Positions 7,829 through 16,613 are shown, numbered from the stretch's first letter. The stretch: DNA of 64,000 bases from Lachnospiraceae bacterium UBA7205 (GCA_002490665.1 DKUL01000003.1:69779-133778); one strand, 5' to 3'. Numbers and translations are program-made. The notes: generated by a model from the letters alone, not told the origin.

Positions 7829-10231
7829 ATGAGCATGCGAATTGCCCTTGCGGGCAACCCGAACTGTGGAAAAACGACGTTATTTAACGCGCTGACCGGT
7901 TCAAACCAGTTTGTCGGGAACTGGCCGGGCGTTACGGTGGAAAAGAAGGAAGGAAAGTTAAAAAGGCATGACGGTGTGACCATCACCGACCTTCCGGGGA
8001 TTTATTCCCTTTCCCCCTATACGCTGGAGGAAGTGGTGGCAAGAAATTATCTCATCAGTGAGCGCCCTGATGCGATTCTGAATCTGGTTGACGGCACAAA
8101 TCTGGAGAGAAACCTATACCTGACCACGCAGCTTACCGAGCTTGGCATCCCTGTGGTTGTCGCCATTAACATGATGGACGTGGTGGAGAAAAACGGCGAC
8201 AGGATTAATACCGGGGAATTGTCAAGGGCGTTGGGCTGTAGGGTGGTAGCGATATCCGCCCTGAAAGGAAGCGGCATCATGGAAGCCGCGGAAGCTGCAA
8301 TCGACGCGGCAAAGAATGGAAAGACCGTTCCGATGCATACATTTTCGGGAACTGTGGAGCATGCCCTTGCCCATATCGAGGAGGCGGCGGTACACGGACT
8401 GCCGGAGGAACAGCAGCGCTGGTATGCAGTCAAGCTGTTTGAGCGGGACGACAAGGTTTTAGGGCAGCTGAACCTGGGCGAGTCTGTCCTTGCCCATATC
8501 GAAACGGACATTCAGGCGGCCGAGAAGGAGATGGATGACGATGCGGAATCCATTATCACCAATGAGCGGTATATTTATATCGGGAGTATTATCAAAGGAT
8601 GCCTAAAGAAAAAATCGGCGGGAAGGATGACAAATTCCGACAGGATTGACAGGATTGTCACCAACCGCTTTCTGGGGCTTCCGATTTTTGCGGCAATTAT
8701 GTTCCTTGTGTATTATATATCTATGGTAACGGTGGGAGCCTCAGCCACGGACTGGGCAAATGACGGACTGTTCGGTGACGGCTTCCATCTGTTTGGCATC
8801 GGATCCGCGGCTTACGGAGAGGCTTCTGAGGAATATGGGGATGCGGCGCTGATTGTGGATGGCTATGATGCATATGTGGAAGAAAACAGTACGGCTCCCG
8901 CTGGTGATTTTCCCTATGAAGCAGCGGATGATGAGACACTGGCGGTAACGGTGGAAACAGCGTCCCTTGCAGATTACGAGGGTGCGCTTGCCGTGATGGC
9001 GCAGTATGGTGATGAGCCCGATCCGGCAGCTTACGGTGTATGGGTTCCGGGCATCCCGGTGCTTGTAGGGAACGCACTGGAAGCTGTGGGCGCGGCAGAC
9101 TGGCTTGCGGGGCTGATTAACGACGGTATCGTAGCCGGCGTGGGCGCGGTGCTTGGCTTTGTCCCGCAGATGCTTGTCTTGTTCCTGCTTCTGGCTTTCC
9201 TTGAGGCGTGCGGTTATATGGCGCGCATTGCATTTGTGCTTGACCGTATTTTCCGCAAGTTCGGATTGTCCGGCAAGTCCTTTATCCCGATGCTCATCGG
9301 TACCGGCTGCGGCATTCCGGGCATCATGGCGTCGAGGACGATTGAGAATGAGCGCGACCGGAGGATGACAATTATGACGACGACCTTTATTCCCTGCGGC
9401 GCGAAGGTTCCGTTTATTTCCATGGTTGCAGGAGCGGTCTTCGGCGGCTCCGCCTGGGTGGCGACCAGCGCGTATTTTGTGGGTATGGCAGCGATTATTA
9501 TTTCCGGCATCATGTTAAAGAAGACGAAAATGTTTTCCGGCGACCCGGCACCCTTCGTCATGGAGCTTCCGGCTTACCATATGCCTACAGTGGGCAATGT
9601 GCTTCGCTCCATGTGGGAACGCGGTTGGTCCTTTATCAGGAAGGCGGGCACGATTATCCTGCTTTCCACCATTGTGATCTGGTTTTCCACCTACTTTGGA
9701 TTTACTTCGGAAGGTTTTCGTATGCTTGGCGAGGAGGAAATGGATCAGTCGCTTCTTGCGGCAGTCGGCAGCGCGATTGCATGGATTTTCATACCGCTTG
9801 GATGGGGAAACTGGCAGGCGGCAGTGGCTTCCATTACAGGACTTGTGGCGAAGGAAAATATCGTTGGAACAATGGGTATCCTTTATCCCGGCGGATGGCC
9901 TGAAATCGGCGCAAACTTTACTATGGCTGCGGGATATTCCTTCCTTGTGTTCAACCTTCTGTGCGCGCCCTGCTTTGCGGCAATCGGCGCTATCAGGCGG
10001 GAGATGAACAGCGCGAAATGGACGTGGTTTGCAATCGGCTACCAGTGCGGATTGGCTTATGCGGCTGCGCTGATAGTTTACCAGACTGGTTCGGCATTTA
10101 TGGGAAACCTGAATGTCATTGGACTGCTTGCGTCCATTGTTATTCTCGGCGGCATGATTTATATGCTGTTCAGACCGTATAAAGAAGCGACAAGGCTGAC
10201 GACAGGCATGAAATTGAAAATGGCGAAATAG
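7829..10231 (+). CDS. feoB: Ferrous iron transporter FeoB
   Basis: An 800-residue inner-membrane Fe(II) transporter with an N-terminal G-protein domain: G1 GNPNCGKTT (9-17), G2 region around GNWPGVTVEKKEG, G3 DLPG (54-57), G4 NMMD (114-117). The membrane part has the two gate regions with the conserved Cys residues (GTGCGIPGIMASRTIENERDRR, PCGAKVP, LCAPCFAAIGAIRREM). An unusual acidic insertion of about 95 residues (about 310-405) follows the first membrane helix and would be extracytoplasmic. AGAAGGAGAGG precedes the start. It is under the same iron-responsive control as the feoA genes. Confidence 0.96.
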   Translation: MSMRIALAGNPNCGKTTLFNALTGSNQFVGNWPGVTVEKKEGKLKRHDGVTITDLPGIYSLSPYTLEEVVARNYLISERPDAILNLVDGTNLERNLYLTTQLTELGIPVVVAINMMDVVEKNGDRINTGELSRALGCRVVAISALKGSGIMEAAEAAIDAAKNGKTVPMHTFSGTVEHALAHIEEAAVHGLPEEQQRWYAVKLFERDDKVLGQLNLGESVLAHIETDIQAAEKEMDDDAESIITNERYIYIGSIIKGCLKKKSAGRMTNSDRIDRIVTNRFLGLPIFAAIMFLVYYISMVTVGASATDWANDGLFGDGFHLFGIGSAAYGEASEEYGDAALIVDGYDAYVEENSTAPAGDFPYEAADDETLAVTVETASLADYEGALAVMAQYGDEPDPAAYGVWVPGIPVLVGNALEAVGAADWLAGLINDGIVAGVGAVLGFVPQMLVLFLLLAFLEACGYMARIAFVLDRIFRKFGLSGKSFIPMLIGTGCGIPGIMASRTIENERDRRMTIMTTTFIPCGAKVPFISMVAGAVFGGSAWVATSAYFVGMAAIIISGIMLKKTKMFSGDPAPFVMELPAYHMPTVGNVLRSMWERGWSFIRKAGTIILLSTIVIWFSTYFGFTSEGFRMLGEEEMDQSLLAAVGSAIAWIFIPLGWGNWQAAVASITGLVAKENIVGTMGILYPGGWPEIGANFTMAAGYSFLVFNLLCAPCFAAIGAIRREMNSAKWTWFAIGYQCGLAYAAALIVYQTGSAFMGNLNVIGLLASIVILGGMIYMLFRPYKEATRLTTGMKLKMAK

Positions 10232-10278
10232 ACATGGTGTGGCAGCCCGGTATGCCTTTCTTTTAAATATTAGGTACC

Positions 10279-10307
10279 TTGACATTTTGGATTTGATATT
10301 CTAGAAT
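10279..10307 (+). promoter_or_regulatory. Sigma-A promoter with palindrome over the -10 box
   Basis: TTGACA (10279-10284), 17-bp spacer, TAGAAT (10302-10307). The 10-bp palindrome ATTCTAGAAT (10298-10307) covers the -10 element and could be an operator. It gives the ABC exporter pair its own promoter after feoB. Confidence 0.7.
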
Positions 10308-10423
10308 GAGGAGGAATTGTTGGCATTACTGGAAAAACTGTCCGCACATTGCAAAGATTCTGGTCTTGATGAACACATGGGGAACCGTAGGGAATCGGAT
10401 TGCGGCGGAAATGGGGGAACCGT

Positions 10424-12139
10424 ATGAAACTGATTCTGCATTATATTAGAAAGCATCTGGGCATTTTTCTGATTTCCACCCTTTTTTTGACAATGGAAGC
10501 GATGGCGGATCTTTTCCAGCCCGCGTTTATGTCCATGATTGTGGACAGGGGAATTCGGAATGCCGACGTAAAACAAATCCTTTTTTACGGTGTGTGTATG
10601 CTGGGGATTGCCATGACAGGGGCAGTCTGCGCCGTGATGCGAAACCGTTTTGCAAGCCGTGTTTCCCAGACGATCGGAAAGGAGCTGCGCCGTGACATGT
10701 ATCATAACGTACAGCTTCTTTCTATGGAAAATATAGACAGACTGCGCCCGGCGTCCATTATTACCCGCATCACAAACGACGTGGTGCAGGTACAGGAGTT
10801 TATTAACGGGATTATGCGGATTATGGTGAAAGCGCCTATTACCTGCATCGGCGCCATTATCCTGATACTGGTTCAGACGCCCCGGCAGGCGCCGGTGATG
10901 GCGGGGATTCTTGCAACGGCATCTGTTCTTATTTTAGGGAATATGCGCATCGGATATCCCCGGTTTGGGACTGTACAGAAAAAACTTGACCGGTTAAACG
11001 GCGTGACGCGGGAATTCCTGTCTTCCGTCCGCGTGGTGAAGGCGTTCCATGCGGAGGAAAAGGAGGGGGAAAAGTTTGAGGACGTTTCGTTGGAATTTGC
11101 CCGGGCAAACACTGCCGCGCTGCGGACAATGGCGGTATTCTCACCGCTGATCAGCCTGACTGTCAATTTCGGCGTTGTGCTTTTGCTGTGGATTTCCGCA
11201 AGCAGCCATGGCACGGAGATTGGGAGGCTGATGGCTTCAGTCAATTACATGACACAGGTATTGTTTGCCATGGGGATGATTTCCAATACCTTAAACGTTG
11301 CGGTCAGGGCAACGGCGTCCTCAGAGAGGATTAAGGAGGTGCTTGAGGAAAAGCCGGCACAGCATATACCCGCAAATCCTGTGAAACCGGAAATCAGGGG
11401 GGAGATTTGCCTGGAGCATGTGTCCTTTGCCTATGCGGGTTCCGGGAAGATGGCGCTCCATGATATCAATATTCGCATACATCAGGGGGAAACCATTGGG
11501 ATTATCGGCTCCACCGGTTCCGGCAAGTCTACCCTTGTAAACCTGATTCCGCGTTTTTATGATGCCACGGAAGGAAAAGTGTGGATTGACGGGTGCGATG
11601 TGACAGAGACTGACGTCCGGCTGCTGCGCACGGCGGTCGCGGTGGTGCCGCAGAAAGCCCTGCTTTTTTCAGGGACAATCCGGGAAAATCTGCGCTGGGG
11701 AAGTGAGGGAGCCAGTGATGAGGAGCTGTACCGGGCGGCGGATGTTGCCTGTGCGGCTGATTTTATCGGACAGAGTCCGCAGGGGTATGACACGCTGCTG
11801 GGGCAGGGGGGCGTAAACCTTTCGGGAGGACAGAAACAGCGGCTATCCCTTGCGCGGGCACTGGTGCGGAATCCTCAAATCCTGATTCTGGACGACTGCA
11901 CCAGTGCGTTGGACGCGCAGACGGAATCGGATGTTCTCAAAGGACTGCGCGACATGGCGGGCAGGGCAACGGTGCTGCTGGTCAGCCAGCGGATTTCCAC
12001 GGTGATGCGCACGGACCGTATCCTGTGCATGGACAATGGTTCTGTGCAGGGATACGGAACCCATAAGGAGCTGATGGATTCCTGTAAAACCTATCAGGAA
12101 ATATACCATTCGCAGATTGGAGGCAGGGATCATGGCTGA
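10424..12139 (+). CDS. Heterodimeric ABC exporter subunit with degenerate catalytic site
   Basis: A 571-residue half-transporter: six-helix exporter domain (about residues 1-310) fused to an ATPase domain. Walker A is GSTGSGKST and the signature LSGGQKQ is canonical, but Walker B reads ILILDDCTSALD, with Asp replacing the catalytic Glu, and the switch His is replaced by Gln (VSQRIST). This is the non-catalytic half seen in heterodimeric exporters such as TM287/288, LmrCD and BmrCD. The start at 10424 follows GGGGGAAC. Its partner overlaps it by 8 bp. Multidrug or lipid export is the family role; substrate unknown. Confidence 0.93.
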   Translation: MKLILHYIRKHLGIFLISTLFLTMEAMADLFQPAFMSMIVDRGIRNADVKQILFYGVCMLGIAMTGAVCAVMRNRFASRVSQTIGKELRRDMYHNVQLLSMENIDRLRPASIITRITNDVVQVQEFINGIMRIMVKAPITCIGAIILILVQTPRQAPVMAGILATASVLILGNMRIGYPRFGTVQKKLDRLNGVTREFLSSVRVVKAFHAEEKEGEKFEDVSLEFARANTAALRTMAVFSPLISLTVNFGVVLLLWISASSHGTEIGRLMASVNYMTQVLFAMGMISNTLNVAVRATASSERIKEVLEEKPAQHIPANPVKPEIRGEICLEHVSFAYAGSGKMALHDINIRIHQGETIGIIGSTGSGKSTLVNLIPRFYDATEGKVWIDGCDVTETDVRLLRTAVAVVPQKALLFSGTIRENLRWGSEGASDEELYRAADVACAADFIGQSPQGYDTLLGQGGVNLSGGQKQRLSLARALVRNPQILILDDCTSALDAQTESDVLKGLRDMAGRATVLLVSQRISTVMRTDRILCMDNGSVQGYGTHKELMDSCKTYQEIYHSQIGGRDHG

Positions 12140-13943
12140 AAGAAATCAGGCCGTTCCACCGGCAAACTTAAACGGGATATCCCGTCCCGGACGAGGCGGG
12201 GCGGTCGTTAAACCAAAAAATATGAAAGGGACGCTGGGCAGGCTCTGGAGGCTGACAAAGGGGCACAGGAACGGGCTTGGATGGATACTCCTGCTGTCCG
12301 CTTTTGCTTCCCTTGCATCCATTCTTTCCCCTTATGTGACAGGAAAGGCCGTTGCCGCCATCGGCAGCGGGGATGCAGTCGTATGGGTGCTCTGCTGCCT
12401 GGCAGGGTTATATCTTTGCGACTGGCTGGTCAGGTTTTTACAGGCGTTTTTCATGGCATCCATCGGACAGCGTGTGATCCACCATATACGGCGCACGCTG
12501 TTTGCCCATGTCAGGACGCTGCCCCTTGCTTTTTTTGACCGGCGCCAGCATGGCGAGCTGATGAGCCGCCTGACAAATGATGTGGACAATATCAGCACCA
12601 CCATTTCCAACTCCCTGTCGCTCCTGCTGACTTACAGCTTCACGGTGGCAGGAATTTTCGGGATGATGCTGTATTTAAGCCCGTTTCTCACAGCCGTGTC
12701 GCTGGCGGGCGTGGGACTGATTTTCCTGCTCACGAAAACCGTGACGAAACACACCAGAAAGCTGTTTGCCGCACAGCAGAAAAATCTGGGCGCACTGAAC
12801 GGACAGGTGGAAGAGAGTGTTTCGGGGATGGCGGTGGTCAAGGCATTCTGCCGGGAGGAGGAGATGGAGCGGGAGTTCGGGGAGAGGAATGACAGACTAT
12901 GCGATGCTTCTATCAGGGCGCTCATCTGTTCCGGGTATCTGATGCCCCTTATGAATGTGATTAACAATCTGCTGTATGTGGCAGTCTCGGTGCTGTGCGG
13001 GGTTTTGTTCGTGGAGGGAAGGATTTCCGATATCGGCCTGGTCACCAGTTTCCTGCTCTATGTGCGCCAGTTTACCCGCCCTTTTGTGGAGATTGCCAAT
13101 ATCTATAATAATTTCCAGACGGCCGTGGCGGGGGCAGAGCGCGTGTTTGAGATTCTGGATGAGCAGCCGGAGCCTCCTGACAGGGAAGGCGCCGTTTCCC
13201 TGAAATGCCCCAGGGGCGACATTGAACTGCGCCATGTGGCGTTTGGCTATGTGCCGGGAAAACCAGTGCTGCGGGATGTTTCCGTGAAAATCCCTGCAGG
13301 TACACAGGCTGCGATTGTGGGAGCAACTGGTTCCGGCAAGACCACCCTGATTAATCTGCTGACGCGGTTTTACGATGTTTCCGCCGGAAGCATCCTTCTG
13401 GATGGCAGGGATCTGCGGGACTACCGCATGGAGGATCTGCGGCAGGCGTTCGGAGTGGTTCTGCAGGATACGGCACTGTTTGCCGCATCGGTCAGGGATA
13501 ATATCTGTTATGGGCATCCGGAGGCTTCCATGGAGCAGGTGCGGGAGGCGGCAGGAATCGTAGGCGCAGACAGCTTTATAGAGCGCCTGCCGGAAGGATA
13601 CGACACCATCCTGACACAGGGGGGCATGGAGCTGTCCCAGGGGGAGCGGCAGCTGCTGACCATCGCCAGGGCGGTCTTTGCCAGTGCGCCGATCCTGATT
13701 CTGGATGAGGCTACCAGTTCCGTGGATACGGTCACGGAGCAGAAAATCCGGCGCGCCCTGCTGAAAATCTGCGCGGACCGGACCTCGGTCATCATTGCCC
13801 ACCGCCTTTCCACAATCCGGGATTCAGACAGGATCATTCTGCTGGATAATGGGAAAATTGCCGAACAGGGAACTCATGAGGAGCTGATGGCGCTTGACGG
13901 GATTTATGCCCGTATGTACAGAACGCAGACGGAGCTTGGATAA
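12132..13943 (+). CDS. Heterodimeric ABC exporter subunit with consensus Walker B
   Basis: A 603-residue half-transporter pairing with the previous gene. A cytoplasmic N-terminal extension of about 45 residues precedes six helices. The ATPase domain has Walker A GATGSGKTT, Walker B LILDEATSSVD with the catalytic Glu, and the switch His (IAHRLST). The signature is non-canonical, LSQGERQ, the expected complement: the degenerate ATP site is built from this signature and the partner's altered Walker B. The start at 12132 has GGAGG eight bases upstream, inside the end of the preceding gene, implying translational coupling. Confidence 0.93.
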   Translation: MAERNQAVPPANLNGISRPGRGGAVVKPKNMKGTLGRLWRLTKGHRNGLGWILLLSAFASLASILSPYVTGKAVAAIGSGDAVVWVLCCLAGLYLCDWLVRFLQAFFMASIGQRVIHHIRRTLFAHVRTLPLAFFDRRQHGELMSRLTNDVDNISTTISNSLSLLLTYSFTVAGIFGMMLYLSPFLTAVSLAGVGLIFLLTKTVTKHTRKLFAAQQKNLGALNGQVEESVSGMAVVKAFCREEEMEREFGERNDRLCDASIRALICSGYLMPLMNVINNLLYVAVSVLCGVLFVEGRISDIGLVTSFLLYVRQFTRPFVEIANIYNNFQTAVAGAERVFEILDEQPEPPDREGAVSLKCPRGDIELRHVAFGYVPGKPVLRDVSVKIPAGTQAAIVGATGSGKTTLINLLTRFYDVSAGSILLDGRDLRDYRMEDLRQAFGVVLQDTALFAASVRDNICYGHPEASMEQVREAAGIVGADSFIERLPEGYDTILTQGGMELSQGERQLLTIARAVFASAPILILDEATSSVDTVTEQKIRRALLKICADRTSVIIAHRLSTIRDSDRIILLDNGKIAEQGTHEELMALDGIYARMYRTQTELG

Positions 13944-13948
13944 GAAGA

Positions 13949-13964
13949 GACCCATGCAGGTGAA
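13949..13964. repeat. Half copy of repeat family C
   Basis: 16 bp (GACCCATGCAGGTGAA) match 15 of 16 positions of the left arm of the palindrome at 21848-21888. It lies just after the ABC exporter stop codon and lacks the right arm. Confidence 0.45.
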
Positions 13965-13996
13965 GGACAGGATTCCAGATTCCTGTTCTGTTTTTT
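13965..13996 (+). terminator. Rho-independent terminator of ABC exporter operon
   Basis: GGACAGGA (13965-13972) pairs with TCCTGTTC (13981-13988; one G-T pair), followed by TGTTTTTT. Confidence 0.75.
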
Positions 13997-14016
13997 GCGT
14001 GCAAATCAAGAAAAGG

Positions 14017-14045
14017 TTGTCTATTGTCTGTAAAAATGATAAAAT
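14017..14045 (+). promoter_or_regulatory. Sigma-A-like promoter for LytM-domain gene
   Basis: TTGTCT (14017-14022), 17-bp spacer, TAAAAT (14040-14045), 37 bp upstream of the GTG start. Confidence 0.5.
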
Positions 14046-14082
14046 ATTAAAAATATCTTAAAATTATGTATGGAGGTATCTG

Positions 14083-14817
14083 GTGTTGGAGGATAAGGGC
14101 GAGGCTAAGAAAAAGGGGAATGTGAAATACAATGTGCTGATTGTACCAGATACAGGTACGGAGGCTGTCAAGCAGTTTTCGGTAAATATGCAGGTGATAA
14201 AAACATTTGTGGCTGGAGTTGCCTTATTAATGATAGCGGCGCTATTATACTGCGTGATTCTGACAAGGGAACTGAACGGGTCAAAAAATGAAATACTGGT
14301 GCTTGAGGTGCAGGTGAGCGACCTTACGCGGCAGAATGAGTGGCTGATTACCCAGAAGGCGGAACAAAAGGAGGAGCTTACGAAAGTGAGCGCCGAACTC
14401 GAGGTCAAGGTGGAGCAGGAGAAGGAGCGGGAGGAAGAGATTGCCAGGTCTTTTATCCCGTCCGGATTTCCGCTTACGGGAAAGGCTTCCTACAGTGAGG
14501 AGGACAAAGAGCTGGAAGGAAATCCTGTCACGTGGTTTGAGGCTGAGCAGGGAACATGTGTGATAGCTGCGGCGCAAGGGACGGTTTCCTCGATAGCGGG
14601 AAGTGATTCTTCGGGATATATCGTGATGGTCGACCATGGAAACGGATATTTTTCCGTGTACCGCAACAGCGCCAAGCCGGAGGTGAAGGAGGGGGATTCG
14701 GTCACCACGGAGACGGAGCTCTTTAAGATAGGGCAGTGGAACGGGAAGCTTGGGTACCAGATTATAAAGGACGAGAAGTATATTGACCCGCTGAGCCTTA
14801 TGGAAATAAGCGGATGA
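14083..14817 (+). CDS. Membrane-anchored degenerate LytM/M23-domain protein
   Basis: 244 residues. A cytoplasmic N-terminus (KKKGNVKYNVLIVPDTG) is followed by one membrane helix (about 44-64), a coiled-coil stretch (about 70-125) and a C-terminal LytM-like beta domain (about 145-240: VIAAAQGTVSSI, YIVMVDHGNGYFSVY, VKEGDSVTTETELFKIG). The metal ligands of M23 peptidases are missing: there is no His-x4-Asp near the domain start, the HxH region reads KLGYQI, and the YxHL position reads VYRNS. It is probably a non-catalytic binding domain, as in SpoIIQ-like or divisome LytM factors. The start is a GTG with GGAGG six bases upstream. The stop lies in a 22-bp inverted repeat. Confidence 0.78.
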   Translation: MLEDKGEAKKKGNVKYNVLIVPDTGTEAVKQFSVNMQVIKTFVAGVALLMIAALLYCVILTRELNGSKNEILVLEVQVSDLTRQNEWLITQKAEQKEELTKVSAELEVKVEQEKEREEEIARSFIPSGFPLTGKASYSEEDKELEGNPVTWFEAEQGTCVIAAAQGTVSSIAGSDSSGYIVMVDHGNGYFSVYRNSAKPEVKEGDSVTTETELFKIGQWNGKLGYQIIKDEKYIDPLSLMEISG

Positions 14818-14861
14818 GACAATCGAGTAGGGAAGACAAGTCTTCCCTACTCGATTGTCTC
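14816..14861. terminator. 22-bp perfect inverted repeat acting as convergent terminator
   Basis: 22-bp arms (14816-14837 and 14840-14861) with a 2-nt spacer form a perfect palindrome built around CGAGTAGGGAAGAC. It overlaps the stop codon of the LytM gene and the stop codon of the YerC-like gene on the other strand. The core is shared with repeat family B elsewhere in the window. There is no T-run, so termination would rely on the stem or on convergent transcription. Confidence 0.75.
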
Positions 14862-15143
14862 GGCGAGTCTTTCAAAAATCAGCTCATAGCCGTCGCTTCC
14901 ATAATTCAGGGAACGGTTCACGCGGCTGATGGTGGCTGTCGATGCACCGGTTTTTTCTGCAATTTCGAGATAGGTTCTGTGGTCGCGCAGCATGGTGGCG
15001 ACTTCAAAGCGCTGTGACAGGGAGAGCAGTTCGTTTACCGTGCATAAGTCCTCGAGGAAATTGTAGCTTTCTTCTTTGGTTCTGAGACACAGCAACGCAT
15101 CAATAAGATGGTCTACAGCTTCTGTTTTGATTTTTTTGTTCAT
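14847..15143 (-). CDS. YerC/YecD-type TrpR-related DNA-binding protein
   Basis: A 98-residue protein of the TrpR-like YerC/YecD family, usual length. It contains FLEDLCTVNELLSLSQRFEVATML followed by the helix-turn-helix TYLEIAEKTGASTATISRVNRSL, both strongly conserved in this family. The cellular role of YerC proteins is not well defined; DNA binding is expected. GGAGGTACACC precedes the ATG. The last codons lie within the 22-bp inverted repeat shared with the convergent LytM gene. Confidence 0.9.
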   Translation of the reverse strand: MNKKIKTEAVDHLIDALLCLRTKEESYNFLEDLCTVNELLSLSQRFEVATMLRDHRTYLEIAEKTGASTATISRVNRSLNYGSDGYELIFERLAETIE

Positions 15144-15301
15144 GGTGTACCTCCTATCGGATAATGCTATTTCATAACGGATGATATCTTATCTGCTGCT
15201 TTCGTAACAGTTTTCTGCTTTAATGCTGTAAAGTTTTACAGTTTTAAATATTCTAGCACATTTCCGAAATAATGTAAATGAGAAAAATAACTGCGGGGGT
15301 C

Positions 15302-15330
15302 TTGATAAGTAGTTTTGTATACTATATACT
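15302..15330 (+). promoter_or_regulatory. Sigma-A-like promoter for DUF1836 gene
   Basis: TTGATA (15302-15307), 17-bp spacer, TATACT (15325-15330), about 55 bp upstream of the start codon. Confidence 0.6.
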
Positions 15331-15386
15331 ATAACATATAACGACATGGATAAATGGTTATCTATTCTTGAATGAAAGGCATGGTA

Positions 15387-16013
15387 ATGCATATGCATAT
15401 AGAGACGAAAGATTTATTGAACAGTATTATGGAAAGCTTTGACCGAGTCAGTTATGTGGAGTCCTCGGAAATTCCCAATATTGACCTGTATATGGACCAG
15501 GTCACGACATTTATGGAAAAAAACTTCCGCAAGGTCACGAGATATCCCGAGGAGGACAAGGTCATGACAAAGACCATGATAAACAATTATGCAAAAAATA
15601 ATTTATTGCCGCCTCCGCTGAAAAAGAAATATTCAAAAGAACATATTTTGATACTGATTTTTATTTATTATTACAAAGGCATATTGTCAATCAGCGACAT
15701 CCAGGCATTGTTAGGACCCGTCACGGAACGTTTTTTTGGCAAGGACGAGGGATTTGACATCCGGTCTGTCTATGATGAAGTATTTCAGATAGGATACGGT
15801 CAGATAGAAGCGTTAAAAAAACATGTTGAGAACGAGTATAATATTGCCATGGATACCTTTGGGGACGCCCCGGAGGACAGCAGGGACTTTTTAAAACTGT
15901 TTTCTTTTATCTGCTTTCTGAGCTTTGACGTATATATGAAAAAACAGCTGATAGAAAAACTGATAGATGTTGTCCGGAATGACGGTGCCAATGGGAAAAA
16001 AGAGGACAAATAG
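15387..16013 (+). CDS. DUF1836-family protein
   Basis: About 208 residues matching the DUF1836 pattern, with the characteristic block VMTKTMINNYAKNNLLPPPLKKKYSKEH (split here only by position: about residues 55-82) followed by HILILIFIYYYKGILSISDIQALL. This resembles a winged-helix or MerR-like DNA-binding fold, and the family is often annotated as a regulator, but no function is established. Several in-frame ATG codons lie at the 5' end (15372, 15381, 15387, 15393); 15387 is best placed after GAAAGG. The gene is noticeably AT-rich compared with its neighbours. The C-terminus is charged and probably disordered. Confidence 0.82.
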   Translation: MHMHIETKDLLNSIMESFDRVSYVESSEIPNIDLYMDQVTTFMEKNFRKVTRYPEEDKVMTKTMINNYAKNNLLPPPLKKKYSKEHILILIFIYYYKGILSISDIQALLGPVTERFFGKDEGFDIRSVYDEVFQIGYGQIEALKKHVENEYNIAMDTFGDAPEDSRDFLKLFSFICFLSFDVYMKKQLIEKLIDVVRNDGANGKKEDK

Positions 16014-16034
16014 TTTGAATATTTTTAAAATATA

Positions 16035-16063
16035 TTGAAATTATCTGACAATGGTTCTATAAT
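16035..16063 (+). promoter_or_regulatory. Sigma-A promoter for 16093 gene
   Basis: TTGAAA (16035-16040), 17-bp spacer, TATAAT (16058-16063). Confidence 0.7.
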
Positions 16064-16092
16064 AGTAGGGGCAAGGTGAAAGGAGGTTTATT

Positions 16093-16470
16093 ATGGGTAT
16101 ATCAGCAGTTGCGGGACCTTCGGGGCTCGGGAACTATAGAATTTCTTCCATTCATGGCAATCCCTACAGTATGAATGCCATACAGAAGATTGGCCAGGAT
16201 AATGGGCGGTCCGGTAAGCCGCTTGTCATAGCTTCCGAGGAGAAAAAGGACCTGTACATAAAGGACTATGGTGAGCTGGATGCACCAAAGAGCACGGCGA
16301 GCGGTGATTTTGCCGAGATGCTGAGCATCCAGGAAAGCATGGGTTCACAGAGGGATAATGGCAGGCAGTCGGGCTATGTATCCTACCTGAATGACACGAT
16401 AGGCATGATGGGAATGCAGAACCGTCTGCGTGACCAGCTCAATGGGGCAGGTTTTACACCGTTTGTCTGA
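16093..16470 (+). CDS. Conserved small protein of unknown function
   Basis: A 125-residue soluble protein with AAAGGAGG six bases upstream of its ATG, its own promoter and its own terminator, so it is very likely real. No signal peptide or membrane helix is visible. The N-terminus is Gly/Ser/Asn-rich (MGISAVAGPSGLGNYRISS), the centre is charged (SEEKKDLYIKDYGELD), and the C-terminus has a compact block (FAEMLSIQESMG and TIGMMGMQNRLRDQLNGAGF). The layout recalls small uncharacterised proteins of Lachnospiraceae, but I do not recognise a named family and assign no function. Confidence 0.8.
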   Translation: MGISAVAGPSGLGNYRISSIHGNPYSMNAIQKIGQDNGRSGKPLVIASEEKKDLYIKDYGELDAPKSTASGDFAEMLSIQESMGSQRDNGRQSGYVSYLNDTIGMMGMQNRLRDQLNGAGFTPFV

Positions 16471-16477
16471 GAAAAAG

Positions 16478-16503
16478 ATGAGCGCGCGGCGCTCATTTTT
16501 TTA
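16478..16503 (+). terminator. Rho-independent terminator
   Basis: ATGAGCGC (16478-16485), loop GCG, GCGCTCAT (16489-16496), then a run of eight T residues. Confidence 0.9.
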
Positions 16504-16613
16504 TTGCCAATGAGAGAATAATAGTGTATGATGGAACTTGTTGGAATTTGTCGAAAAGCAACTTTTGTTGAATGAATTTGATAGTGTAAGTGTTGTATGG
16601 GGGGAGAATACAC

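Noticed and set aside
10320..10427. Small TTG-initiated frame (about 35 codons) ending at the ABC exporter start with an ATGA overlap
   Set aside because: It has AGGAGG nearby, but the predicted transcription start falls at about 10314, leaving no leader, and the translation has no recognisable features.
12897..13802. 301-codon open frame antisense to the ABC exporter
   Set aside because: Shadow of the ATPase domain on the other strand.
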